Shown: positions 16,877 through 24,148, numbered from the stretch's first letter. The stretch: 32,063 nt of DNA from JBGQBN01 sp041494805 (GCA_041494805.1 JBGQBN010000049.1:1-32063), one strand, 5' to 3'. Translations and numbers: made by a program. The notes: generated from the sequence alone by a model not told the origin.

Positions 16877-17293
16877 ATGAAAGATGCGATTGATTCCATC
16901 CCAGCCGAGCAGTCTGTGGAACAAGAAGGCTTCGCCAACCGCAAGCTGATCCGGCCCTCGCTGAACCGCAACGACCACAACCACGCCCCAGTGTCCCTGG
17001 GAGAGCGCCGCGACCGGCCCGAGCGTCCCGACCGTAACGACCGTGGCGAACGTTCCATGGGCGGCAGGAAGCCTGCCCCTGCCGAACAGACCAACGCCGA
17101 GAACTTCTACTACCAGAAGCAGATGCAGTCCAGAACGCCGATGGTGGTGGTGTTACGCGACGGAGAGGAAATCCACGGCGTCATCGAGTGGTACGACAAG
17201 AGTTCTCTCAAGATAAACCGCAATGGCGCGCCCAACCTGATGATTTATAAACCCTCGATCAAGTACATGTATAAAGAAGGGGAGAAGGGGTAA
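16877..17293 (+). CDS. hfq: Hfq-like RNA chaperone with a long N-terminal extension
   Basis: 138 residues. The last ~65 residues form an Sm/Hfq fold: AENFYYQKQMQSRTPMVVVLRDG (helix and Sm1 strand, positions ~77-99), HGVIEWYDKSSLKI, and NLMIYKPSIKYMY, where YKPSI stands in place of the Hfq Sm2 signature YKHAI. The first ~75 residues are charged, Arg/Asp/Glu/Asn-rich and likely disordered, with an RPERPDRNDRGER tract. Classical Hfq has its flexible tail at the C-terminus instead. AGGTGG lies 7 bases before ATG 16877. Assignment to Hfq is by motif; RNA partners are unknown. Confidence 0.8.
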   Translation: MKDAIDSIPAEQSVEQEGFANRKLIRPSLNRNDHNHAPVSLGERRDRPERPDRNDRGERSMGGRKPAPAEQTNAENFYYQKQMQSRTPMVVVLRDGEEIHGVIEWYDKSSLKINRNGAPNLMIYKPSIKYMYKEGEKG

Positions 17294-17416
17294 TAGTCGT
17301 CAGGTCTCAGTCGTCAGGTGTCAGGAAGTGCTTAGCATTCAGCATCCAGTCCTGCAAGATTGCTTTTCCTGCCACACAGTACTTCCTGACACCTGAGGAC
17401 CGACGACTGACGACTA
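17294..17416. repeat. Intergenic palindrome C, from stop codon to stop codon
   Basis: Arms 17294-17329 and 17381-17416 pair at 31 of 36 positions, with 16 consecutive perfect pairs at the inner end (TCAGGTGTCAGGAAGT). The left arm reads as 7-base units AGTCGTC, AGGTCTC, AGTCGTC, AGGTGTC, AGGAAGT. It begins on the base after the hfq TAA, and its right end contains the TAG stop of dcd. It may serve as a two-way terminator for these convergent genes. Confidence 0.85.
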
Positions 17417-17965
17417 CAATTTCGGCAGCACAATTCCCTTCTGCGACTGATACTTGCCCTTCCTATCCGCGTAACTGACTTCACACACCTCATCCGACTG
17501 GAAGAAAATAATCTGACACAGGCCTTCGTTGGCGTAGATCCTGGCAGGCAACGGGGTTGTGTTTGAGATTTCCAGTGTCACGAAACCTTCCCACTCCGGT
17601 TCAAACGGGGTGACGTTCACAATAATTCCGCAGCGCGCGTACGTGGATTTCCCCACACAGATCGTCAGCACATCGCGCGGAATCTTGAAGTATTCGACCG
17701 ACCGTGCCAACACAAACGAGTTCGGCGGCACGATACAGCAATCCGAGCGCACCGTAACGAACGAGCGCTCATCGAAATTCTTCGGGTCTACCACCGTGCA
17801 GTTCACATTGGTGAAAATCTTGAACTCGTCGGCTACGCGCAAGTCATAGCCATACGAAGACAGACCGTAGGACACCACGCCTTCCCGTACCTGCTTCTCG
17901 GAGAAGGGATTAATCATGTCGTGCTCCAGAGACATCTTGCGGATCCAGCGGTCATTCTTCAGCAT
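17414..17965 (-). CDS. dcd: dCTP deaminase
   Basis: Deaminates dCTP to dUTP for thymidylate synthesis. 183 residues from ATG 17965, which has AAGGAG just upstream (TCCTTA on the plus strand at 17971); an open frame further upstream lacks support. Motifs: LSSYGYDLRV at 35-44, VPPNSFVLARSVEYF near 79-93, GKSTYARCGI with Ser107 and Arg111, VTLEISN with Glu132, and GLCQIIFF. These match the active-site Ser, Arg and Glu of the trimeric Dcd family. Whether it also hydrolyses dUTP, as bifunctional relatives do, cannot be decided here. The TAG stop lies inside palindrome C. Confidence 0.96.
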   Translation of the reverse strand: MLKNDRWIRKMSLEHDMINPFSEKQVREGVVSYGLSSYGYDLRVADEFKIFTNVNCTVVDPKNFDERSFVTVRSDCCIVPPNSFVLARSVEYFKIPRDVLTICVGKSTYARCGIIVNVTPFEPEWEGFVTLEISNTTPLPARIYANEGLCQIIFFQSDEVCEVSYADRKGKYQSQKGIVLPKL

Positions 17966-17993
17966 GGGTCTCCTTAGGAAATTTTGTAATTGA

Positions 17994-18040
17994 GTAATTT
18001 TGAAATTGGTGATTTTGTGCTTCGTCAATTTCCAAATTAC
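17994..18040. repeat. Intergenic palindrome D (AT-rich, TAATTTTG units)
   Basis: 17994-18008 and 18026-18040 are inverted at 14 of 15 positions around a 17-base loop. The left flank shows related 7-8-base units (AATTTTG, TAATTGAG, TAATTTTG). It lies between the divergent starts of dcd and the HU-like gene and is strikingly AT-rich against its surroundings. Confidence 0.75.
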
Positions 18041-18105
18041 ACGATTATCAGAGTACAAATCGGTTCGCTTGAGGGTGCCGCCATCTTACGGGAGAGAACC
18101 TCCCG

Positions 18106-18134
18106 TTGACAATCTCCCTTATGTCCCTTAGCAT
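18106..18134 (+). promoter_or_regulatory. Sigma-70-type promoter of the HU/IHF-like gene
   Basis: A perfect TTGACA (18106-18111), a 17-base spacer and TAGCAT (18129-18134, 4/6). The start point would be near 18141, giving a leader of about 40 bases before GTG 18180. Confidence 0.6.
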
Positions 18135-18179
18135 CAATCACTTGGTGCGCTGTGTTGATTTCGCCGCTGGGGGCCGCCC

Positions 18180-18449
18180 GTGATTAAGCTGGACATCATC
18201 AACGAAGTGGTCAACAAAACCGGGATCACCAAAACCAAGGCCGAACTGGCCGTGGAAACTGTCTTCGAGAGCATGAAGCAATCGCTCGCCAAAGGCGACC
18301 GCATTGAGCTGCGGGGATTTGGCGTGTTCAATGTCCGGCCGCGCAAGACCGGCATCGGACGCAACCCGCGCACGGGCGCCGAGGTTTCCATCCCGCCCGG
18401 CAAGGCCGTACGCTTCAAGCCAGGCAAGGAGTTGCAGTCCATCGATTGA
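18180..18449 (+). CDS. HU/IHF-family DNA-binding protein
   Basis: 89-residue nucleoid protein that bends DNA as a dimer. Starts at GTG 18180 after GGGGG. Features: helical N-terminus (KLDIINEVVNKTGITKTKAELAVE), RIELRGFGVFNVRPRK, and the DNA-grasping arm GRNPRTGAEVSIPPGKAVRFKPGKEL with the conserved Pro. The GRNPRTG arm is shared by HU and IHF, so I give no subunit name. A strong promoter precedes it, as expected for an abundant protein. The protease gene begins 74 bases downstream. Confidence 0.95.
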   Translation: MIKLDIINEVVNKTGITKTKAELAVETVFESMKQSLAKGDRIELRGFGVFNVRPRKTGIGRNPRTGAEVSIPPGKAVRFKPGKELQSID

Positions 18450-18523
18450 GTTCGTGTGGGAACCGGCGACTCGCCCGTTCCTGGACACGGCCCAGCCAGG
18501 GGCCGCACTGCGGCCAGATATAG

Positions 18524-19546
18524 ATGTCCGATCCCACTCCCCCACTCTCTTCGACCACTGAGTACTATCGTCCGATAGAAGTGTTTGTTGTCCGTCCACC
18601 AAAGCAGCGCTACTGGCTGCACATTCTTTTGCTGTTGGCCACGATTTTCACCACGCTGGTCGTGGGTGCGCGGATGGAGTTCAACTTCCTGCACGATCAG
18701 CCCGCGTTCTCCATGAACGACGACGCGCTGCCTTTTTTTCCCGTGCGCTGGACGCTGGCCCATCCGTCGCATCTGTTGTTAGGTGTTCCCTTTGCGGCCA
18801 CCCTGATGCTGATTCTCCTGGCGCACGAGATGGGACACTATCTCTACTGTCGCTACTACGGAGTGCACGCAACGCTTCCCTTCTTCATTCCGGCGCCGAC
18901 TTTGATCGGTACGCTCGGCGCGTTCATCCGCATCCGTTCACCGATCCGCTCACGCACAGCATTGTTTGATATCGGAATTGCCGGCCCGATCGCCGGCTTC
19001 GTAGTCGCGGTGGCCGTGCTGATCTTCGCCATGCCTCTCTCCAAGGTGATGACGCCGGCCGCGGCCGCTTCTGACGTTCAGCTGGGATATCCACCGATCT
19101 TTCAAGTGGTCTGGGCAATCCTTCCGTTGGCCGATATCCACGGCGGTTCCTCGCTGTTGCGGGATATGTACTTCCATCCCACGGCAATCGCAGCCTGGGT
19201 GGGGATGTTTGCCACCGCGCTGAACCTGCTTCCCGGCGGTCAACTCGATGGTGGGCACATCGTGTTCTCGCTCGCGCCCCGCGCGCATCGCTGGGTTTCG
19301 CGTGTCACCATCCTGGCGCTGATTCCCCTGGGGATTTACTGCTGGGCTGGCTGGTTAATCTGGGCAGTTCTGCTGCGGATCAGCGGCATGCGCCATCCCA
19401 TGGTACCGGAGTGGCCGGCCGTGACGGGTGGCCGGCGCTGGCTCGCCGGGTTCGGCTTGCTCATGCTGATCCTGACCTTGACACCCGCCCCATTCGCGCA
19501 CAGTTCGTTGCTGGAAGTCATGCGTGAGCTGCGAGCAGGACAGTAA
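18524..19546 (+). CDS. Site-2 protease family intramembrane metallopeptidase (M50)
   Basis: 340-residue polytopic membrane protein. HEMGH at 101-105 within a hydrophobic helix, and NLLPGGQLDGGH at 234-245 with Asp242, are the zinc site of site-2 proteases. Between them FIPAPTLIGTLGAFIRIRSPI and DIGIAGPIAGF match the group that includes plant EGY proteases. No PDZ domain is visible, unlike RseP. About seven membrane segments are predicted from hydrophobic runs. Substrates are unknown; such enzymes cut membrane-bound regulators. It lies between the HU gene and kor operon with no functional link evident. Confidence 0.9.
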   Translation: MSDPTPPLSSTTEYYRPIEVFVVRPPKQRYWLHILLLLATIFTTLVVGARMEFNFLHDQPAFSMNDDALPFFPVRWTLAHPSHLLLGVPFAATLMLILLAHEMGHYLYCRYYGVHATLPFFIPAPTLIGTLGAFIRIRSPIRSRTALFDIGIAGPIAGFVVAVAVLIFAMPLSKVMTPAAAASDVQLGYPPIFQVVWAILPLADIHGGSSLLRDMYFHPTAIAAWVGMFATALNLLPGGQLDGGHIVFSLAPRAHRWVSRVTILALIPLGIYCWAGWLIWAVLLRISGMRHPMVPEWPAVTGGRRWLAGFGLLMLILTLTPAPFAHSSLLEVMRELRAGQ

Positions 19547-19574
19547 GGCACCCGACCTGCCCCTGTGCCCCGCC

Positions 19575-19600
19575 TCACGTACGTTCGTGACCGCAGTCAC
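19575..19600 (+). other. Overlapping alternative hairpins before the kor operon
   Basis: TCACG (19575-19579) can pair with CGTGA (19586-19590), or GTGAC (19587-19591) with GTCAC (19596-19600). The two stems share bases and exclude each other. They follow the protease stop by 29 bases, so they may help end that transcript. Confidence 0.35.
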
Positions 19601-19622
19601 ACCCTTCCGCGCTCCCCCACGG

Positions 19623-19628
19623 GATAAT
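19623..19628 (+). promoter_or_regulatory. -10-like box upstream of korD
   Basis: GATAAT matches the -10 consensus at 5/6. No convincing -35 is seen. It would start transcription near 19635 and give a leader of about 56 bases before GTG 19691. Confidence 0.35.
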
Positions 19629-19643
19629 CTAGCTTGAGTTTCG

Positions 19644-19677
19644 GGAGTGTCATCACTCCGGATGGCACTCCTGATGG
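19644..19677 (+). other. korD leader: hairpin plus 12-base tandem duplication
   Basis: GGAGTG (19644-19649) and CACTCC (19654-19659) form a perfect 6-base stem with a TCAT loop. CACTCCGGATGG (19654-19665) is then repeated as CACTCCTGATGG (19666-19677), so GGAGTG has two possible partners. The second pairing would change the structure close to the GTGGGGG ribosome site. Confidence 0.5.
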
Positions 19678-19690
19678 ACGTGGGGGTTTC

Positions 19691-19945
19691 GTGGCCAAAG
19701 GGCGGGTTTCCATCGTTGTGGAGCGCTGTAAGGCGTGCGGATTCTGCGTGGAATTCTGTCCTACCCACGTATTGGCACTCTCCTCGGCCTTCAATGCCAA
19801 GGGTTACCACCCCCCGCACGTGGTCCATCCGGAAAAGTGCAGCGGTTGCGATCTGTGCGGGATGTACTGCCCCGATTTCGCCATTTACGCCACCAAGATT
19901 ACTGTGCCGCGGGAGGTGCTGCAGGAGGGGAAAGATGAAAGCTGA
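19691..19945 (+). CDS. korD: 2-oxoacid:ferredoxin oxidoreductase, delta (4Fe-4S) subunit
   Basis: Small ferredoxin-type subunit with two 4Fe-4S motifs, CKACGFCVEFCP and CSGCDLCGMYCP, carrying electrons from the catalytic subunits to ferredoxin. I chose GTG 19691 (84 residues, MAKGRVSIV after a GGGGG ribosome site) since it matches the family length. An in-frame TTG at 19634 would add 19 residues of Gly/Asp/Pro-rich sequence that look unrelated. The 3' end overlaps korA by 11 bases, so the genes are translationally coupled. First gene of korDABC. Confidence 0.92.
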   Translation: MAKGRVSIVVERCKACGFCVEFCPTHVLALSSAFNAKGYHPPHVVHPEKCSGCDLCGMYCPDFAIYATKITVPREVLQEGKDES

Positions 19946-21092
19946 CCCTCGCGGCGTGCTCACCGGCGTGCACTTCATGGATGGCGACCACGCCTGCTGC
20001 GAAGGCGCACTGGCCGCGGGCGCGCGTTTTGCGGCTGGATATCCCATTACGCCTTCTACCGAGGTGGTGGAACGTTTTGCCTTGCGCGCGCCAACCGTGG
20101 GCGGGACTTTTATTCAAATGGAAGATGAACTGGCCGCTTCCATTACGCTGCAAGGCGCGGTCTGGGGCGGTGCGAAGGCTTTCACCGTTACTTCCGGCCC
20201 GGGTTTTTCGCTCATGATGGAGCACATCGGCTACGCTGCCATGACCGAAACCCCATGTGTGTTCGTGGATGTGCAACGCGGGGGACCGTCGACCGGTCTT
20301 CCCACGCTGCCCGCGCAGGCTGACATGATGCAGGCGCGCTGGGGCTCCCATGGCGACTACGAAATTATCGCCCTCTGCCCCAATTCTCCGCAGGAGTGCT
20401 TTGACCTCACCATCAAGGCCTTCAACCTCGCCGAGGAATTTCGCGTTCCGGTCATGTTCATGATGGACGAAGTGGTGGGGCACATGACCGAGAAGGTGGT
20501 CATTCCCCCGGCCGATCAGATCGAAGTCGTGCCCCGTCATCACACCCACAAGCCTGTGGACGAGTACCTGCCCTACGAAACCAACGGTGACATGGTCCCC
20601 GAAATGGCGCATGCGGGTGAGGGTTACAAGTTCCACGTGACCGGGTTGACGCACGACGAGCATGGATATCCCAACATGACGCCGCAGACGCAGGACAAAC
20701 TGGTCCGCCGCCTGCAGAACAAGATCCGCAGCGCTGCCGACCGGATCGCGATGTTTGAGGAAGAGGGCCTGGAAGACGCTGATGTGGTCGTGGTGTCTTA
20801 CGGAATTACGTCGCGCGTGGCCCAGCGGGCAATCGACTTGGCACGGGAACAGGGTATGCGGATCGGCAAGCTACGCCTGATCACCGCGTGGCCATTCCCG
20901 GAAGGGAAAATCCGCGAACTGGCGGCGAAGGTGAAAGCGTTCGTTGTGCCCGAACTCAATCTCGGCCAGATGGTACGGGAAGTGGAACGAGCGGCTGCCG
21001 GTCAGGCGAAGACGTTCAGCGTGACCCACGCCGGTGGCGGGGTGCACCATCCCGAGGACATCCTGAAGGTCATCGCGGAGGCCAGCCGATGA
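19935..21092 (+). CDS. korA: 2-oxoacid:ferredoxin oxidoreductase, alpha subunit
   Basis: 385 residues. With KorB it decarboxylates a 2-oxoacid, most likely 2-oxoglutarate, to the acyl-CoA and reduced ferredoxin, or the reverse in reductive carbon fixation. Motifs: AAGARFAAGYPITPSTEVVE near the start, FIQMEDELAAS, the VTSGPGFSLM loop, GGPSTGLPT, and a C-terminal transketolase-like domain (VVSYGITSRVAQRAI, RPITAWPFPE-type LRLITAWPFPEGKI). No gamma domain is fused at the N-terminus because it is encoded separately (korC). GGAGGGGAAAG precedes ATG 19935; the TGA overlaps the korB ATG. Confidence 0.94.
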   Translation: MKADPRGVLTGVHFMDGDHACCEGALAAGARFAAGYPITPSTEVVERFALRAPTVGGTFIQMEDELAASITLQGAVWGGAKAFTVTSGPGFSLMMEHIGYAAMTETPCVFVDVQRGGPSTGLPTLPAQADMMQARWGSHGDYEIIALCPNSPQECFDLTIKAFNLAEEFRVPVMFMMDEVVGHMTEKVVIPPADQIEVVPRHHTHKPVDEYLPYETNGDMVPEMAHAGEGYKFHVTGLTHDEHGYPNMTPQTQDKLVRRLQNKIRSAADRIAMFEEEGLEDADVVVVSYGITSRVAQRAIDLAREQGMRIGKLRLITAWPFPEGKIRELAAKVKAFVVPELNLGQMVREVERAAAGQAKTFSVTHAGGGVHHPEDILKVIAEASR

Positions 21093-21961
21093 GTGACTTC
21101 GTCATTCCCGTCGAGAATCCGGTCGAGCCGTTTCTGCGCACCGACCGCATGCCCCATATCTGGTGCCCGGGATGCGGCATCGGCACCACGGTAAACTGCT
21201 TCGCCCGCGCACTGATCGAATCGAAGATCGATCTGGAGTCGCTGGCCCTGGTCTCTGGCATCGGCTGCACCGGCCGCGTTGCTGGCTACGTCAAGCTGGA
21301 TTCGTTCCACACCACGCATGGCCGGGCCATCCCTTTCGCGACCGGCTTGAAGCTGGCCAATCCCAAGCTGAATGTTGTGGTCTATTCCGGCGACGGCGAT
21401 CTTTCGGCGATCGGCGGCAATCATCTGATCCACGCCGCACGGCGCAACATTGATCTCAAGGTCCTTTGCGTCAACAACCTGATCTACGCCATGACCGGCG
21501 GCCAGACTGCTCCTACGACCCCGGTTGGCGCCATCACCTCGACGGCCCCGTACGGTGTGTACGAGCCCTCGTTTAATTTGCCGCACCTGGTTGAAGCCGC
21601 AGGCGCCGTGTACGTGGCCCGCTGGACGACCTTCCATGTGCGGCAATTGGCGCGCTCTATCGGCGAAGCCTTTCAGAAAAAGGGTTTCTCATTCATTGAG
21701 GTAATCTCGCCCTGCCCCACGCTCTACCAGCGCCGCAACAAACTGGGCGATGGCCTCGATACCATGAAGTACTACAAAGAGAAGAGCAAAGTCAGGCATG
21801 GCGCACCCACCAACGAAGTCGGCCTGACCATGACCGGGGAGATCATCGTAGGCAAGTTCGTGGACCGCGACCGGCCGGACTACCAGACCATGATGCGCTT
21901 GCAACTGGCCGAATCGTTGGGCGAGCAGTTCGTCGAACAGGCGGAGATGGTATGCAGCTAA
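21089..21961 (+). CDS. korB: 2-oxoacid:ferredoxin oxidoreductase, beta (thiamine diphosphate) subunit
   Basis: 290 residues. WCPGCGIGT (Cys26, Cys29) and SGIGCTGR (Cys61) fit the cluster-binding cysteines of the family; GDGDLSAIGGNH (from 102) through CVNN (Asn131) is the thiamine-diphosphate/Mg site; TGGQTAPTTP follows. Start ATG 21089 overlaps the korA stop by four bases (ATGA), and the 3' end overlaps korC by ten. Substrate (2-oxoglutarate rather than pyruvate) is inferred from subunit order and the short beta subunit, and is not certain. Confidence 0.94.
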   Translation: MSDFVIPVENPVEPFLRTDRMPHIWCPGCGIGTTVNCFARALIESKIDLESLALVSGIGCTGRVAGYVKLDSFHTTHGRAIPFATGLKLANPKLNVVVYSGDGDLSAIGGNHLIHAARRNIDLKVLCVNNLIYAMTGGQTAPTTPVGAITSTAPYGVYEPSFNLPHLVEAAGAVYVARWTTFHVRQLARSIGEAFQKKGFSFIEVISPCPTLYQRRNKLGDGLDTMKYYKEKSKVRHGAPTNEVGLTMTGEIIVGKFVDRDRPDYQTMMRLQLAESLGEQFVEQAEMVCS

Positions 21962-22548
21962 CTGAGATTCGTCTTGCAGGCTTCGGCGGCCAGGGCGTCA
22001 TCCTCTCGGCCATCATCCTGGGAAAGGCCGCCTCGATTCATCAAGGTGCTTTTGCCACCATGACGCAGAACTTTGGGCCCGAGGCCCGCGGTGGCGCCTG
22101 CAGCGCGCAGCTCATCGTTTCCGATGCGCCCGTGCTTTATCCCTATGTCACCCAGCCCGACATCCTGGTCGTGATGTCGCAGGAAGCCTACACGCGTTTT
22201 GTGCCGGAACTGAAAGACGGCGGCATCCTGATTGTGGAGCAGGATCTGGTGCGTGTATCGGACATTAAAGCAGACACCAGGGTTTACAGCGTGCCAGCCA
22301 CCCGCATCGCTGAGGAACTCGGCAAGCGCATGGTGCTGAACTCGGTGATGGTGGGATTTTTCACCGCAGTCACGCACTTGCTGGATGCCGACGCCGTGCG
22401 CAAAGCGGTTGCCGATTCAGTGCCCCCAGGCTTCCATGAGCTGAACCTGAAAGCCTTCGAGAGAGGATTCGACTATGGGAACACGGCTCACGCCGTCACT
22501 CCCGAAAGTGCCGAAGTCGAAGCGGACGTAGCGTACTCGCAGGAGTAA
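21952..22548 (+). CDS. korC: 2-oxoacid:ferredoxin oxidoreductase, gamma subunit
   Basis: 198 residues. GFGGQGVILSA at 10-20 and NFGPEARGGACSAQLIVSD are the family signatures; this subunit carries a Rossmann-like domain involved in CoA-substrate handling. ATG 21952 lies within the end of korB. Length is slightly above the usual ~180 because of an acidic C-terminal tail (ESAEVEADVAYSQE). Last gene of korDABC; a hairpin at 22562-22578 separates it from the convergent MFS gene. Confidence 0.94.
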   Translation: MQLTEIRLAGFGGQGVILSAIILGKAASIHQGAFATMTQNFGPEARGGACSAQLIVSDAPVLYPYVTQPDILVVMSQEAYTRFVPELKDGGILIVEQDLVRVSDIKADTRVYSVPATRIAEELGKRMVLNSVMVGFFTAVTHLLDADAVRKAVADSVPPGFHELNLKAFERGFDYGNTAHAVTPESAEVEADVAYSQE

Positions 22549-22561
22549 CAATCATGCGGAT

Positions 22562-22578
22562 GCGGGTTTTCGACCCGC
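22562..22578. terminator. Hairpin between korC and the MFS gene
   Basis: GCGGGT-TTTCG-ACCCGC: a perfect 6-base stem with a 5-base loop, 13 bases after the korC stop and 8 before the MFS stop. It could end transcripts from both sides, though no long T run is present. Confidence 0.5.
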
Positions 22579-22586
22579 CTAGTCCA

Positions 22587-23924
22587 CTAATCCACCATTC
22601 TCGCCGTGATCTGTTCCGACGGCTCACCGCCCGCCATGGCCTGCGCCACGATCAACTGCCGCGCCTCGGTTCTTATCTTAGGCAAGTGCAATCCGAATAG
22701 CGCCGCGCCCCCGATGCAGGCGACAGCTCCGACCGAAACCGTGAGCGGCGCGCCCAGACGGTCCGCCAACGCGCCTCCCATCAGCGCTCCAAAGGGCGCC
22801 ATCCCCATAAACATCATGGAATACACGGCCATCACCCGGCCCCGCAGGTGATCGGGGACCATGGTCTGAATCAGCGTGTTGGACGATGACATTTCCAGCA
22901 TCATGCAGAAACCTACGGGAAGCAGGAGTGCGACCGATAGCCAGAAGTACCGCGACCAGGCGAACAAAATCACGAAGAGTCCAAAGCCGCCGCATGAAAC
23001 TGCAACCCAACGCCCGAGCCCGCGGACGCCGCTGCGCGCGGCCAGCGTCAGCGCCCCCAACAATGCCCCCACTCCGGTTGCCCCCATAAGGATTCCCAGA
23101 CCGCGTGGTCCGCCATGCAGAATCTGGTCGGCAAAAACGGGCATCAGCACCGTGTATGGCATGCCCACCAGGCTTACCAGTCCCAGCAAAAGGAGCAGCG
23201 CCCGTATCGGTCCGGTGCGGCGCACGAAGCGGAAACCTTCGAGGAGATGCGCCACAGGCGAAGCCGACGACGCCTGATACGACGGTCGCGGCACTTGCAT
23301 CATCAGCAGCCCAATAAGGACGGCGATGTAGCTGACCGCATTGACGAAGAAACACCATCCTTCGCCGATCCTTGCCACCAGGATGCCGGCAATCGCCGGA
23401 CCAATCACCCGGGCCCCGTTGAACATGGATGAGTTCAAGGCGATTGCGTTCATCAGATCTTCCTTGCCCACCATATCCACCAGGAAGGACTGCCGTCCCG
23501 GGATATCAAATGCATTCACCACCCCGAGCAACGAGGCCAGCACGAAAATATGCCAGACCTGCACCACGCCGGCGAGGGTCAAGCCTGCGAGCATGAAAGC
23601 CAGCAGCATGGAGGCGATCTGAGTTCCAATCACCACGCGATGCCGGTTGTATCGGTCAGCCACGATCCCGCCCAGTGGAGCTACCAGGAAGACCGGAAAC
23701 TGGCCGGCAAATCCTACCGCGCCTAGCAGTAAAGCGGAGTGCTTCAGCTTGTACACCAGCCATGCCTGGGCGACACTCTGCATCCACGTGCCCGTCAGGG
23801 AGATAAGCTGGCCACTGAAGAACAGCTGAAAATTGCGGTGCCGCAGCGCGCGCAGGGTGGCCGCCATCCTGCCGTTGTTCGGGACTTGCGCGTTAGGAGT
23901 TTTAGAAATGCCTGAGTCCGACAC
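22587..23924 (-). CDS. MFS transporter, EntS/MFS_3-like exporter
   Basis: 445 residues with about 12 membrane segments. RNFQLFFSGQLISLTGTWMQSVAQAWLVYKLKHS at the N-terminus (positions ~30-63), the loop 2-3 motif GGIVADRYNRHRVV, and NAFDIPGRQSFLVDMVGKEDLMNAIALNSSMFN are typical of the enterobactin-exporter-like group. Members export siderophores, drugs or other small molecules; the substrate here cannot be told. GTG 23924 is the outermost start; ATG at 23867 (MAATLRAL), preceded by GGCAGG, is a credible alternative. Stand-alone gene. Confidence 0.9.
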   Translation of the reverse strand: MSDSGISKTPNAQVPNNGRMAATLRALRHRNFQLFFSGQLISLTGTWMQSVAQAWLVYKLKHSALLLGAVGFAGQFPVFLVAPLGGIVADRYNRHRVVIGTQIASMLLAFMLAGLTLAGVVQVWHIFVLASLLGVVNAFDIPGRQSFLVDMVGKEDLMNAIALNSSMFNGARVIGPAIAGILVARIGEGWCFFVNAVSYIAVLIGLLMMQVPRPSYQASSASPVAHLLEGFRFVRRTGPIRALLLLLGLVSLVGMPYTVLMPVFADQILHGGPRGLGILMGATGVGALLGALTLAARSGVRGLGRWVAVSCGGFGLFVILFAWSRYFWLSVALLLPVGFCMMLEMSSSNTLIQTMVPDHLRGRVMAVYSMMFMGMAPFGALMGGALADRLGAPLTVSVGAVACIGGAALFGLHLPKIRTEARQLIVAQAMAGGEPSEQITARMVD

Positions 23925-23966
23925 TTGAGATCCGTATTAGTGGATGCTACCGGACCGCTCTTTGAC

Positions 23967-24011
23967 GCTTAAACCACGGATGCTTAAACCTCGGACGCTC
24001 AAACCGCGCCC
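23967..24011. repeat. Three tandem 15-base units
   Basis: GCTTAAACCACGGAT, GCTTAAACCTCGGAC and GCTCAAACCGCGCCC follow each other without gaps in the spacer between the divergent MFS and PilZ genes. The third copy is the most worn. The rest of the 224-base spacer has a TACAAT and a TATAGA box near 24101-24117, possibly the PilZ gene promoter. Confidence 0.7.
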
Positions 24012-24148
24012 ATCCGCTCGTCACCAACTTGTAACTTCCCGCCTGCCACAAGCCGGAGTAGAGTTTGCTTGACCTTACGTCGACTGCGAACTCAGCCGGC
24101 GTACAATACCTAGTATAGAGGTAAGACCACAGCCGCTTCGGAGAAGCT

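Noticed and set aside
15387..18040. Palindromes A-D as ordinary intrinsic terminators only
   Set aside because: They lack T runs, have long interiors in A and B, and one lies between divergent starts where no terminator is needed. C may still act as one.
19899..20663. 254-codon minus-strand frame opposite korA
   Set aside because: His/Gly/Val-rich antisense shadow of korA; the kor subunits are certain on the plus strand.
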